Shown here: piece after piece, positions 41,291 through 53,024 of the stretch
Position numbering within the stretch: position 1 is the stretch's first letter
How the letters are laid out: each line of letters begins with the position of its first letter
Assembly: GCF_003086295.3 (NCBI RefSeq)
Contig: NC_092053.1
Location: 87,977,671-88,041,670, forward strand
DNA length: 64,000 bases
Origin: Arachis hypogaea
Taxonomy: Eukaryota > Streptophyta > Magnoliopsida > Fabales > Fabaceae
Reading direction: 5' to 3'
Translations under genes and position numbers: made by a program
The notes under the pieces: model-generated
Databases searched by the model: none
Told to the model about the DNA's origin: nothing
Seen by the model: only the letters and a program-made list of their open reading frames with translations

Positions 41291-43594
41291 TTTATTTCTA
41301 TTTGATTAATCTGGTTTAGCTCATTCTGTTTTTCTTGCTTAGTTTAATTAGTTTAGCTTAGTTTAGTTAAACTAGATAGTTAGAGAATCTGAGCTGGATA
41401 GTAGATTTAGGCTTGTTTGAAATGATGATGCTGTGAAAGTGTTACCGTTTCATTAATTTTTTCTTGGTTTGTTGTTGTTGAATTCTTCTCTGCTTGTTGC
41501 TGGATCCACATTATATGAACTACAATGATTTCAGTTTGTGAAATTGGTTAGGTCATATGAATTCTTTTTGCTGCTTGCTTGAACCTGGGACCCATGCTAT
41601 TTACTGCTACTGTCCGGGAATGACTGATTTTCTATTTACTGCTGCATATTGGTTTATTGCTGCCCTGTCCTGGCTGGTTGATGCTGAGTTCTTGTGTTAA
41701 TTTGAACCAAATTACTTGATTCAGTTAGGTGCGTTTGTTTAGATTCATGTTGCTTGCTTGTGGAGTAATTATTCAATTTAATGAAAGGAATGCTGACTGA
41801 GTCAATTACTGTTGTTTCTTGCTGCTGTGCTTTTGTTCATGGCTGTTTGGGGTGAAACAGTTGCTAAATATTGTTAACGGTTGCTTGTGCAGTGATGATT
41901 TTTGCTTAATGCATGATTTCAGTTGTTTTTGTTGTTGTTTTGTTCTAGTTTGAACTCAATCACTTGACTCAAGATACTTAGTTGTTCAAATTCATGTTGA
42001 ATACTTGTGATTGGTTGTTGAATTCAAGAAAAAAGAATGCAGCTGGATTGTTCCTTGTTGCTGTTTTGGTGCTATATTTTTCTTGTTGTTCCAATTTGAG
42101 CCTAATCATTGAATTCAATTTGGTTTAAAGTGTCTGAATTCAGATTGCTTGCTTATTGAATAGTTCATTCTTGATGGAGTGATACTGTTTTTCTTGAATT
42201 TGAATTGAATTATCAATTGCTCTATTTCAAGTTTCCATTTTGTTCTTGCTTCAAGACCTTATGGCTGCTGAATTCTTGTTTCAATTTAAACTTCAGTATT
42301 GGATTCAGTTATGTGTAATTGTTTGAATTCTTCTTGACAACCTGTAATTGGTTACTGAATTCAACAAATACAATACTATCTCAATCCATTGCTTTTGTTC
42401 ACAGTGTTGTCTTGGTGCTGTAAATTAGACCATTATTTGCTCATGGCTGCTGGTTGCTTAATTGTTCATTGCTGCTTGTTGCTGGTTGGCTTGGTTTGAG
42501 TTTATTATTGATGTTTTGTTGCTGTTTGTTAGCTTAGTTGCTCAATTCATATGAACTCACATCTGGTTTTTGTGTTTAATTGTAATGCATTCATATGGAA
42601 TCGGAATTATATGATTGAGTTTGGAAAATAGCCAATTTACTGCTGAAATGTTGCCGAATTTTTCCTAACCATGTTTCATTAAATAACATTGTTTTATTTG
42701 GTGCAACAAGCTTCCATTTGACGAAATTCTGTGTCAATAGAATTTTGTTTGCTAAATGGTTTTGGAAAATGCCTCAAGAACTTGTTTCCAAGTTTTGGTC
42801 ATGCTTATAACATTCTTTGCTTGTTTATAATGCTGATTTACTTCTATGCATTGAATAGTTCAAGTGAATTTTCAGATTGAGCATAAACTTAGTTTTCATT
42901 TGAATTTGAGCCCTATATGCTTGCTTTCACAAGGTTGATGATTTATTCTACCTATGTGGCTAGTTTGACTCATTATCTCTATGCCCAAATTATCTTTAGT
43001 CAGATAGTGCATAAAATTTTCAACTCTTATCTCAACCTTGTGACCTTCATGCCTCATTGAAATTTGGTATTTGAATTTTATTTACGTGAATTGTTCATTC
43101 AATTTTTGACTTGCCAATACCAAATTATTTCAACTTATGCCAATTGCTTGTGATTAACACTTATTTGATTATGTGCTCTACACATACATGTACATCACTT
43201 GTTTTGGCATCTTGAACTTCTGAAAAGTGAATAGAAACTTGCTTGTTTTGACATTTTTAAAACTTTTTGGAATCAAGGAACTTGTGACTATGCACCTAAA
43301 TTTTGATTTTCCTCCCATTTCTTTTACTAACTATTTCTCTCTTTTTACATAACTTGTAAGCTTTGATTTCTTTTTCAACTAACTTTTTCTATTTCTTTTC
43401 CTTTTCAACTAATTTTTCTTTTTCTTTGCCTAACTTTTAACTTTGCTTTTCCTTTTTCATCTAACTTTTCTTTTCACTTTCAATTAACTATTTTCCTTGT
43501 TACTAACATAACTTTTAACTTTTAACTTTCTTTTTCCTTTTTTAACTAACATTAACTTTTAAATTTTAAATATTTTCTTTCTACTTATGCATAG
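41291..43594 (+). other. Long T-rich non-coding stretch
   Basis: No ORF of note. Rich in TTGCTG, TTGAATTC and TTGTT words, as in plant introns. The last 300 bases degenerate into AACTTTT/TTTCTTTT low-complexity sequence (43320-43580). I see no transposon motif or gene in it. Confidence 0.5.
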
Positions 43595-43764
43595 TGAAGA
43601 GGGAAAAATGATTCCACAAAAACTCACCGGCAAGTGTATCGGGTCGCATCAAGTAGTAATAACTCACAAGAGTGAGGTCGATCCCACGGAGATTGATGGA
43701 TTCAGCAACTTTAGTTAGGTGATGAATTTAGTTAAGCAAGTTGTTGATGATTTGAGTGAAATTT

Positions 43765-43965
43765 TGATTTACAGAAAGTGAATTGCAGAAAGTTAAAGTG
43801 CAAAAAGTAAATTGGCAGAAAAGTAAAGTGCAGAGAGGTAAATTGCAGAAACTTAAAGTGCAAGAAATTAAAAGAGCTGAAACTTAAATTGTAAGTAAAG
43901 TAAAAAACTGAAACTTAAAGTGCAAGAAATATAAATTGCTGAATCTAAATTGCCAAGAAACTTAA
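43765..43965. repeat. Degenerate AAAGTGAATTGCAGA repeats in A1 LTR
   Basis: About a dozen imperfect copies of a 14-16-base word combining AAAGT, AAATTGC and CAGA. The same array is at 60880-61075 in the other LTR, and a related one is in N1 (62085-62370). Confidence 0.7.
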
Positions 43966-44526
43966 ATTTCATTAAGAGTAAAGGGATTTGGGTACTAGGA
44001 TTCAAAATTGAGCTAGAAAATGTAAATTGAAGCAAATCAGAGAACTATGAGATGAAGAGATTCAGCTCAGTAGCAAAACAGAAATGGAAAATTGTTTAAA
44101 GAACCAAAATAGCAAGAAAACTTAGCTCAATTATGAAATCCTAAAAGAGAAATTGACAATTGTAGAAGAGTAACAAGAACAGAAAGCAGATCTAGATCTC
44201 AATTACTCTTTTGACCAAACAGAAAAAAAGAAATTACAGAAGAAGTAAAATGAAAATAGAAAAGAAAGTTCAGATCCAATTCCCAATTCTTAGAACTATA
44301 AAAAGGAAAGTAAAAGATGATTCTCAGATGAAGAAATTCAGTGGAGTTCTTCAATCTGAATTCAAAACCCAAAATAGAAAAATAGAAGTTCCAGAAGAAA
44401 GAACAAACAGAATGAAAACTTAGATCTAATCCCAATTCCCCAAATTCAAATGAAAATTTAAAGAGAGCAAAAAGTAAAAGTAAAACAAAATGTGAAGTAA
44501 AAGGTCCTTCTCAAATCAAAATTGCT

Positions 44527-44536
44527 CCTATTTATA
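44527..44536 (-). promoter_or_regulatory. TATA box of A1 3' LTR
   Basis: TATAAATAGG on the minus strand. The same sequence is at 61633-61642 in the 5' LTR, where it would drive the element transcript. Confidence 0.55.
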
Positions 44537-44639
44537 CACTTTCTATTTTCAGTCATCAAGACTTGGAGTGGGCTTTTGTTGATTTGAATTTGGCCTTGAA
44601 TAAGTGGATCAGGTGCTTGGTGGCTTGGGTCTCCTCTCA

Positions 44640-45130
44640 GTGGAGCGCTCAGTGCATGATTCGAGCGCTACGTTCATTTTGCTTGCATGCTTCCTCATGA
44701 GCACAAGTTTCCCTCTATCGCTCACTTATTGAGCGCCATGCTCACTTATTGAGCGCTATGCTCATTTGGTGCTTGCTTAGTGCTCTCTTTATGAGCGTTG
44801 CACTCTCTTGGTTGAGCGATCTCCTTTGTGAACGGCACAAGCTTGCCTCCCAAGCCCAGAATCCACGAAAAAGGTGGAAAAGTAAGCGCTATGTTTGCTT
44901 CTTTAAGCGCTACCCCTGGTGCTTCCTTGGATGCGCGCCTTCCTTCCTTGGCCAGCGCTGCCTTACTGAGCACTACGTTGAGTATTTAACCGATGGCTCT
45001 AGTACAGATGGCACAAGGCTTGCCTCCGAAGCTGAAAAACACGAAAAAGGTAAGAAAGTGAACACCATGTTCACTTCCAAAGTGAACGCTTAGCCCAAAA
45101 GCGTTGCTGAGTGTGGCGTTCTCTTTGTGA
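44640..45130. repeat. GAGCGCT word cluster in A1 LTR
   Basis: AGCGCT (self-complementary) recurs with GAGCGCTACGTTC, GAGCGCCATGCTCA and AACGCT variants. The 5' LTR keeps part of it at 61745-61880. Confidence 0.75.
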
Positions 45131-45419
45131 ACGTAACGCTTCCCTGATTGCTTCCCTTTCTTTCTCATTTTTTCACCTACAAGGAACCAAACAACCAATC
45201 AAAGACTCACCAAAATCTCAAGATCTTTGCATCATTCCTAAAATCAATTAATTCTATCATAAACCTTATGATTTTGTGTAAAACAAATGATGTTTGATTG
45301 ATTTAAAATAATCATGAAAATCCACTCCAATCACTTACTTATTGTGCAGGAAAGTGAATAAAACCTAATGAAATAAGTGAAAAATACTTGTAAAACTAGC
45401 ATAAGATGACTTGTCATCA

Positions 45420-45455
45420 CAACACCAAACTTAGACTTTGCTTGTCCCCAAGCAG
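45420..45455 (-). promoter_or_regulatory. Module B hairpin plus PPT of A1
   Basis: Minus strand CTGCTTG, loop GGGA, CAAGCAA (45455-45438; six pairs), then CTAAGTTTGGTGTTG and the LTR. Confidence 0.75.
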
Positions 45456-46933
45456 GCTCTAAACATGAGAAGAAATGAAACAAAACAGAGAAGTATATAT
45501 GTCCTTATTTAGCAGGGAATTAAATTTGGGGTATGGGGTTTTATGCAGACAAAGATGCAGCTCAAATATTCTTTGCTGATAGATATGAAATGTCTCTTTG
45601 AGGATTCACTAGAGTTGCTGTTATAATTCCTTGCTCTTTTATTGATCCTTGTTATCTTTTTTTTTTCTTTCTTTTGCTTAGAAACTTATTTCTCACTGAT
45701 AGCTCAGTGTCAAGTGTTGCATCAGCCTTTTGGCTTCAATTTTTCTCAACACCTCTTCACTATAGACACTTGGCTCACATTTCTTCTTAGGAACATTGAT
45801 GCCCAGCACCTCTTTGGGTTACTAAATGCTTTGTAGCTAGGTTGCTCTTGATAATGGACTTTCGGTGTTAATCCAAGTTACCATGTTTTAAAAGACTCCT
45901 CAGAACCTAATTATCCAAGCATATCATAGTACAAGAAGCACCACAGGCATATGTCCTAAGGTCCAAGCTATTGGTGTCTAGCCTTATTATTTGCTTCTTT
46001 TATTCTTGTTGGCAATCCTTGGCTTTTATTTTCTTTATTTTCTTTCTTTCTTTTCTTTATTTTCCAAGGATTTCATTAATAAAAGGTTTTATAACAGCAA
46101 CTAAGTTCACACTACAAAGAACATTCTATTATGCAGCTTTTATTATTGAGCTTATCATCTAATCAAGCAATTACCACCACAAATCTTTATTCTAATTCCT
46201 ACTACATTGGACAATCACTTTCTATTTCAAACATTTTCTCTTATTGATGCAAAAGGGAAACAAGGCATGAATTTAAGCAAATTAAGATGAAGACAAGCAT
46301 TTCCACTAGTGCATTTAACAGACATCAAAATTTACACTATTTGCACTAAGTATCAAGGTAAACAGCAGCTTCTCTTTTAGAATATTTCAAAGCAAAGTGA
46401 ATTTTGTGACAATACAACCTCTCAGGAGTGTCTTGCAGCTTTCCTTTTGTTATCATCATCTTTTACTTTTGCATCTCTCTTGGTGATGATTCTTTTAAGA
46501 GGCTGAGTGTCTTTTCTGCACAATTATTAGAATTTGCTTGTCTTTCCAAGCACTTAGGCAGATGGTTAGCATGCATGAATTATTTTAGTTTCTTGAACTT
46601 AGTTTGGTGAGGAAACACCAAACTTAATCCCTCGCTACTGTCTATGATGCATTAATTACATGAAACCTTGTGCTTTTGCTAAAAGTAATAAAACTAAAAA
46701 CTAGAAAACAGACAATGGTTTAGTGGTTTCCCTGATTGCTTGGAGCTAGTAACCATTTATGCAGAGGGTTGAAATGTGTTTTTAAATGAGATTTTTGGTG
46801 GAACACCAAACTTAGCATCCTTCATTCACCCTAAATTATTTTGGTGTGCAACACCAAACTTAGCTCTTTACAATACAGAATAGTCTACTTAACCTTTTTA
46901 TTGAAATAGTTTAGGAAAAGGAAACTACCTCTG
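45456..46933 (-). other. 3' untranslated region of A1
   Basis: No gene. T-rich on the plus strand. Three extra sense-strand AAGTTTGGTGT copies at about 46614-46626, 46802-46814 and 46849-46862. Confidence 0.65.
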
Positions 46934-46951
46934 GTTGGGTTGCCTCCCAAC
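46934..46951 (-). promoter_or_regulatory. Module A hairpin of A1
   Basis: Minus strand GTTGGG, loop AGGCAA, CCCAAC: six perfect pairs, preceded by GAGTGCTT. The reading SDIKRVLVGRQPN here is in a different frame from the integrase, after its stop. Confidence 0.75.
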
Positions 46952-46995
46952 AAGCACTCTTTTAATATCACTAGCCTGATATCCTTCATTCTTGC

Positions 46996-47442
46996 TCAAC
47001 TTAGCTTCTGAATCTCCTTCTCTTTGTCCCAAGGGCCTCCCAAATAATGCTTTGCCCTGTGACCGTTTGCTGTGAAATTATTCTTTGTTGCTTCATCTAG
47101 GAGTTCAAGGCTTCCATAAGGGAGAACCTTTGTCACCAAGTAGGGACCAGTCCATTTAGACTTGAGTTTGCCAGGGAAAACTTTGAGCCTGAAGTTATAC
47201 AAGAGTACTTGCTGTCTTGGTTTGAACTCCTTCTTTGAGATCCTTTTGTCATGCCATCTCTTGGCTTTTTCCTTATATATCTTAGCATTTTCATAGGCTT
47301 CCAGTATAAACTCATCCAACTCATTTAATTGCAATAGCCTCTTCTCTCCTGCTGCCTGATAATCAAGGTTGAGGAGTTTAGTGGCCCAGAAAGCTTTATG
47401 CTCAAGCTCTACAGGAAGGTGACAAGATTTGCCATATAACAA
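46996..47442 (-). pseudogene. Integrase C-terminal part of A1
   Basis: 148 open residues: LLYGKSCHLPVELEHKAFWA (end of the catalytic core), ENAKIYKEKAKRWHDKRI, then FKPRQQVLLYNFRLKVFPGK, KSKWTGPYLVTKVLPYGS and NGHRAKHYLGG. This is the conserved C-terminal domain that binds the DNA ends. A single stop separates it from the upstream core (GKSPF*LLYGK). Ends at KEIQKLS. No chromodomain, as expected for Athila-type elements. Confidence 0.85.
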
Positions 47443-48406
47443 CTAAAAAGGAGACTTTCCAATAGGAGTTTTGAATGCTGTTCTATATGCCCAGAGAGCA
47501 TCTTCTAATTTGCTAGCCAATCCTTTCTTATGTTCCCCACTGTTTTCTCCAAAATCCTCTTCAACTCCCTATTTGCAAGCTCTGCTTGGCCATTGGTCCG
47601 TGGGTGATATGGTGTGGCTACTTTATGCATCACCCCGTATTTGTGAAGTAGTTTCTCCATCTATTTGTTACAAAAATGACTACCACCATCACTGACAAGA
47701 CCTTTAGGCACTCCATATTTAGTAAAAATGTGCTTCTTAAGGAATTGAAGGACAATTTGTGCATCACATGTGGTTGTTGTCATGGCTTCCACCCACTTTG
47801 AGACATACTCTACTGTCACAAGTATGTATTTGAAAGAATATGAAGGTGGAAAAGGGCCCATAAAATCTATGCTCCAAAGATCAAAGAGTTCTACCTCCAA
47901 GATGTAGTTCTGAGGCATCTCATTCCTTCTCGTTAATCCTTCAGCTCTTTGGCACTCGTTGCATTGATGGACAAACTCTCTAACATCCTTGAATATGGTT
48001 GGCCAATAGAATCTGCTTTGAAGTACTTTGGCTACTGTTCTTTCTGGCCAAAATGTCCACCATAAGCTGAACTATGACAATGCCATAGTATATCTCACAT
48101 CTCACTTTTAGGAACACATTTCCTAATCATTCCATCTGGACACCTCCTGAATAAGAATGGTTCATCCCATAAGAATTTCCTAGCCTAATTGAGTAGCTTC
48201 TTCACTTGTTGCTTGGTGAATTCTTGTGGAATCTTCCTTCCAACCTTGTAGTTTGCAATATCTGCAAACCAGGGAGCTTGTTGGATTTGTAAAAGGTGTT
48301 CATCTGGAAAGCTTTCGTTCACTGGATGTGAAGCTTGGTTAGCTTCTTGTGATAGTCTTGACCAATTGTCTGCCACTTGGTTCTCATTCCCTTTCCTATC
48401 TCTCAC
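47443..48406 (-). pseudogene. Integrase zinc-binding and core region of A1, broken
   Basis: Starts in the RNase H/integrase linker (DRKGNENQVADNWSRL, 48406 on). The zinc-binding part is damaged (pieces HCHSSAYGGHFG and CPDGMIRKCVP around 48000-48150). The core reads DLWSIDFMGPFP, YILVTVEYVSKWVEA, KYGVPKGLVSDGGSHFCNK (47918-47661), giving the two catalytic Asp residues, with the region up to the third acidic residue in stop-containing frames to 47443. Integrase joins the DNA copy to the chromosome. At least three frameshifts or stops are visible. Confidence 0.8.
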
Positions 48407-48421
48407 TTCAATGTCAAATTC

Positions 48422-49675
48422 TTATAGCAGCAACACCCACCTAATAAGCCTTGGTTTTGAATCCTGTTTAGACATGAGATACTTGAGAGCAACATGATCA
48501 GTATATACTATAACCTTTGAACCAATTAAGTATTGTCTAAATTTTTCAAATGCATATACAATTGCCAAAAGCTCTTTCTCGGTGGTGGTATAATTTTTCT
48601 GTGCTTCATTTAATACCTTGCTAGTATAGTATATAACATGATGCAGCTTGTCTTTCTTTTGCCCCAATACAGCACCAATTGCAAAGTCACTTGCATCACA
48701 CATAAGTTCAAAAGGCAATTCCCAATCTGGGGGTGTGATGATTGGTGCTGTAGTGAGTTTTCTTTTTAAAGTTTCAAAGGCATGCTTGCAATTGTCATCA
48801 AAGATGAAAGGATTATCAATCACTAACAAATTGCTTAGTGGTTTTGCTATTTTTGAAAAATCTTTGATGAATCTTCTGTAAAAACCAGCAAGTCCAAGAA
48901 AACTTCTTACTGCTTTCACATTAACAGGTATAGAAAGCTTTTCAATGATTTCTATTTTTTCTTTGTCAACTTCTATACCTTTGCTTGAAAACTTATGCCC
49001 AAGAACTATCCCTCCAGGAACCATGAAATAGAATTTCTCCCAATTTAATACCAGATTAGTTTCTTGGCATCTTTTCAAAACAAGAGTTAAATGATGCAAG
49101 CAGGTGTTAAATGAATTGCCAAAGACAGAAAAATCATCTATGAAGACTTCTAAAAATTTTTCCACCATGTCAGAAAATATAGAAAGCATACACCTTTGAA
49201 AAATTACAGGGGGCATTGCACAACCCAAAGGGCATCCTTCTGTAAGCAAAGACTCCAAATGGGCAAGTGAAGGAAGTCTTTTCTTGATCCTTGGGATCCA
49301 CCACTATTTGATTGTATCCAGAGTACCCGTCCATGAAGCAATAGTATGTATGGCCAGCCAATCTTTCGAGCATCTGGTCGATGAATGGGAGAGGAAAATG
49401 ATCTTTCCTTGTAGCATCATTCAGTCTTTTATAATCTATGCACATCCTCCACCCAGTCACTGTCCTTGTGGGAATGAGTTCATTCTTCTCATTAAGATGA
49501 CAGTTATGCCACCTTTCTTTGACACTACTTGTACTGGGCTCACCCAAGAGCTATCAGAGATTGGGTATATGATTCCATCATTCCATAGCTTCATCACTTC
49601 TTTTTGTACCACCTCCTTAATGGTTGGGTTAAGCTTTCTTTGGGTTGAACTACAGGCCTTGAATCTTCCTCAATA
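48422..49675 (-). pseudogene. Reverse transcriptase and RNase H of A1, broken
   Basis: N-terminal RT part at 49675-49550 (LNPTIKEVVQKEVMKLW, DSSWVSPVQVVSKKGG), then [51 protein letters not shown], a frameshift near 49190, and the catalytic FIDDFSVFG. Thumb and connection follow ([18 protein letters not shown]). RNase H begins at [16 protein letters not shown], then [20 protein letters not shown] and [11 protein letters not shown], showing D, E and D of the active site. The frame stops at 48422. YCF[LM]DGYSGYNQI is a wording typical of Athila-type RTs. Only two or three changes interrupt it, so this is one of the better preserved genes in the window. Confidence 0.9.
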
Positions 49676-49827
49676 AATTTTTTGCATACAGATGGCAGGG
49701 CTTATGCCTTGATATCATCAATCGTCCAACCCAAGGCTGTCTTGTGAGATTTTAACATTTCGATCATCTTTGTTTCTTCTTCTATGTTCAAGGAGGAATT
49801 TATGATCACTGGCAGGGCCTCTGCTTC
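49676..49827 (-). pseudogene. Protease-RT linker of A1, left of P4
   Basis: Short coding remnant between protease and RT, reading into the RT start. It is interrupted by P4; the other side is at 57866-58008. The duplicated bases GCTTC are 49823-49827. Confidence 0.65.
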
Positions 49828-51350
49828 TGATGATTGGACTTTTGTGTGGTTTAGAATTCACAAATGGATTCTTGTTGCAATATAGTTTCTAAACCAACAA
49901 TAGTCCTTTCATACAAAAATTTGTTTGTCACTAAAACAAACCCCCAAATTTATAAACCGAAGTATTGAACCTCGGGTCGTTCTCCCTAGGAATTACAATA
50001 AAGTGTTCTTGTTATTGGTTGAGGTATGTTTTGGGGTTTTTGATAAGAGACATGAAATGTAAATGGCAATGAAAATAAACTAATAACTAAAAAGACCTTG
50101 GCAAGGTTTGGTGGTCAAGGATCTCTATCCTAATCACTAACCACAACATGAGAATTGGAAAGGATCAACCCCACTAAGTCATCCTCTAGCGTTAATGGCT
50201 CTCAATCGTCAATCACTTGGACATTAGAAACTCAAGAGTCCCTAAGTTACTTTCCCAAGCCAAGAGCATAAAATTCTACTCTAAAATCTAACTAAGCATT
50301 TTATCAAACACTTAGAAGGCATAAAAGGAAAGCATAGTAAAATTGCAAGGAATGTAAATCTATACTAAAATCCAACCAAGCATTTCATCAAACACTTGGA
50401 AGGAATAAAAGGAAAACATAGTAAAATAGCAAGGAAAGTAAATCTACACTACTCAATTGCAAGGAATTAAATAACGAAAATCAAATCAATAATAAAGGAA
50501 CATGAATCATAAATTGCATTGAAAGAGAGATAGAAGAACGAAAGTGCATCAACATAAAAGTAGAGAATTACATGAATTAAATGCTAAACTAGAGAGAGGA
50601 AAAGTAGAAGAAGAAGAATTGTAAAAGAAAAAGTAAATCAAAGCATGAAATTAACCTAGATCTAAGAATTCCTAATCTAGATCTAACCTACTCCTAATTC
50701 TAGAGAGAAGAGAGAGCTTCTCTCTCTAGAAACTAACTAAAAGCATGTGAAAACTAAAATAAAACTAAACTAATCACTAGATGTCTCATGCCTCTTCAAT
50801 ACTTGGGTCAAATAGCATCAGAAATGAGTAGATGACAAGTTTAGAATTGCTCATTTGCTTAATGATCACGTGCAAATCGGTGCGCGCGCATACATGCCAT
50901 GTGCGCACCCTTTAAAAGTTATATAACTATGGCAAATCTTATATCATTTCGAAGCTCCGGATGTTATCTTTCCAACACAACTAGAACCGCATCATTTGGA
51001 CCTTTGTAGCTCAAGTTATGGTCGATTAAGTGCGAAGAGGTCGGCTTGACAGCTTTTGCGATTTCTTCATTTCTTCATGAGTTCTCCATTTTTTTATGCT
51101 TTTCCTTCATTCCCTTGATCCAATCTTTGCCTCCTAAATCTAAAATCACTTAACAAACATATCCAGGCATCTAATGGAATCAAGGTGAATTAAATTTAGC
51201 TATTTCAAAACCTCAAAAGCATGTTTTCACTCTTAAGCACAATTAAAGGGGAAGTTATAAATCCATGCTATTTCATTGGATAAATGTAGGAAAAGATGAT
51301 AAAATCCCCCTAAATCAATACAAGATAAACTCTAAATATGGGTTTATCAA
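49828..51350 (-). repeat. 3' LTR of P4
   Basis: 1523 bp, TGATAAACCC...CAATCATCA in sense. Lacks 82 bases present in the 5' LTR (56595-56676). Word cluster GTGCGCGCGCATACATGCC at 50880-50905. Confidence 0.85.
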
Positions 51351-51386
51351 CCTCCCCACACTTAAACCAAGCATGTCCTCATGCTT
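51351..51386 (-). promoter_or_regulatory. Module B hairpin plus PPT of P4
   Basis: Minus strand AAGCATG, loop AGGA, CATGCTT (51386-51369, seven pairs), then TTTAAGTGTGGGGAGG and the LTR. Confidence 0.8.
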
Positions 51387-52841
51387 AAACCAAGAGAAAG
51401 CAAAGGGGTATCAACATTTATTCAATGAAATCTAACTAAATACAACCTAAACTATATGCAACTATCTACATGAATGCAATTGCTTGTTCAAAATAAATCA
51501 ATGTCCAAGAAGCATATATGCACAAGGGCTAAAGGTATTAGCAACCATGCCAAACCACAATTGAATTGAGCTATTAAATATTTTTACAAACTTGCATGAA
51601 GAATGATGATCATAGGTGAAAACATATAATTGAGCATTAAACCCTCACCGCATGTGTTTGCACTCTATTCGCTCAAGTGTTTAGGGTCGATTCACTCAAT
51701 TCTCTCCTAATCATGCTTTCCAAGATTTGTTTTTCTTATAACAATCAACATTTATTTTATGCATGCATACATCTATCATGAGGACTTTTCATAGGTTGTA
51801 ATGGGGCTACGGTCAAGGTAAGGGTGCATATTTGGTCAAGTGACTTAAAATTTGAATCTTTGATTACCTTAAACTTCCCACCTAACCTATATAGCAACCT
51901 ATAAAATTCTAAACAAATCTAACTACCCATTCTTCACTTTTTCATATACTCGTGCATTTTCTTTTCTTGATCACAACACATATGCATTGATTCTTATTGA
52001 CTTTTGCTTTGCTTTGGGGCATTTTGTCCCTTTTTTATTTCTTTCTTTTTCTATTTTTCTTCCTTTTTCTATTTTTTTCTTTTCTTTTCTTTCTTTTTTT
52101 TGTTTCTTTTCTTTTTTTCTTTTTTTTTCTCATTTTTTTTCTTTCAAACTATATACAAGAACATCAATGCATAAGGTCTATACATTCATTACACATGAGC
52201 ATGTACCCAATTCCCAATAATTTCAATAAAAATAAAAAACTACCCTTTTATTCCCCCAATGTCCCAAGGTTCCCACACTTGAATGATATACACACTCTAG
52301 CCTAAGCTAATCAAAGATCAAAATTAAAGACTTATTGTTTTCTGCTTTAAGGCTTGTAATGTGCTAAAATTTTGAACAAAGTGGGTTAAGCATTGGCTCA
52401 AATTGGCTAACAATGGAAGATAAAAGGTAAGGCCATTTGGGTAAGTGAACTAAATGAAATGATGGCCTCAATCATATAAATACATGAATACACAAAATAA
52501 TGGACATAAAGAATCAAACAAATCAAAGATTACAATCATAGAAAGAGAAAAATTGCACACAAGAAGGAAAAATAAGTGGTTGTAAGATGTAATCACACCA
52601 TTAGGCTCAAACCTCATTTGCTTGTGTTCTTAGCTCAAAACATGTTCCACAATATATGTAATTCAAGCAAGTTTAATGAAAAGTTTTCACTCAAATCAAT
52701 TGAGGTGCCCTATAGATAGAAATCTTGAAAAATCTCATTACTTTGACTAAACTTATTGTGTATATATATGCGAAAATAAGAAAATGCAAATGATCCTAAA
52801 AACCTAGAATATAATGCAAAAGTGTTGAGATTAGAAACTTG
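51387..52841 (-). other. 3' untranslated region of P4
   Basis: No gene. Long polypyrimidine tract on the plus strand at 52020-52145 (A/G on the sense strand). Counterpart of P2 20771-22166. Confidence 0.65.
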
Positions 52842-53024
52842 TCACCCAAAATCACCGACCGGTCGGACGACCTCCCCACACTTAAAAGTTTGCACCGTCC
52901 TCGGTGCGCTCAAAGATGAGCAAGGGGGTATGGCGACTCTCCGGATTGCTACCTTCAGCTGGTAGGTCAACCGGTTGCTGTGCGTTCTTTTTTCTGCTTC
53001 CATTATTACTTGTGGTGCATCCAC
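52842..53024 (-). CDS. Small ORF of P4 overlapping upstream module B
   Basis: 60 residues starting MDAPQVIMEAEKR. The part SSLSAPRTVQTFKCGEVVRP is shared in pattern with P2 (HAPRTVQSLSMGR). The hairpin GCACCG-AGGA-CGGTGC (52907-52892) and TTTTAAGTGTGGGGAGG lie inside it. Upstream part differs from P2, so the start is uncertain. Coding status unproven; the shared reading may only reflect the conserved nucleotides. Confidence 0.35.
   Translation of the reverse strand: MDAPQVIMEAEKRTHSNRLTYQLKVAIRRVAIPPCSSLSAPRTVQTFKCGEVVRPVGDFG
52871..52907 (-). promoter_or_regulatory. Upstream module B copy of P4
   Basis: GCACCG, loop AGGA, CGGTGC, six pairs, then TTTTAAGTGTGGGGAGG. Same stem as the upstream copy of P2, different from the copy at the P4 LTR edge. 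Confidence 0.75.

Larger units (their letters stand above)
37888..43594 (+). mobile_element. Non-autonomous element P3, 5' portion
   Basis: LTR, primer site, leader, a short ORF, module A hairpin, CpG palindrome words and 3 kb of non-coding sequence up to A1, which starts at 43595. Its left flank is the ORF2 of X, so P3 inserted there. Its 3' end must lie beyond A1, outside the window, so neither the target duplication nor the full length can be checked; that all sequence to 43594 belongs to P3 is inferred. Confidence 0.55.
43595..45419 (-). repeat. 3' LTR of A1
   Basis: 1825 bp, sense start TGATGACAAGTCATC, end near ...CCCTCTTCA. Contains GAGCGCT/ACGTTC word cluster (44640-45130), TATAAATAGG (minus, 44527-44536), degenerate ~15-base repeats (43765-43965) and the LTR-end hairpin CTCAC/GTGAG (43663-43676). 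Confidence 0.85.

Noticed and set aside
44199..44435. Paired ORFs repeated at 61305-61541 as a gene family
   Set aside because: They are the same LTR segment of A1 in its two copies; no conservation beyond LTR identity.
52020..52150. Hydrophobic Phe/Leu-rich ORFs as membrane proteins
   Set aside because: Translation of a polypyrimidine tract in the 3' untranslated part of P4; the same happens at 15543, 21288 and 25014.
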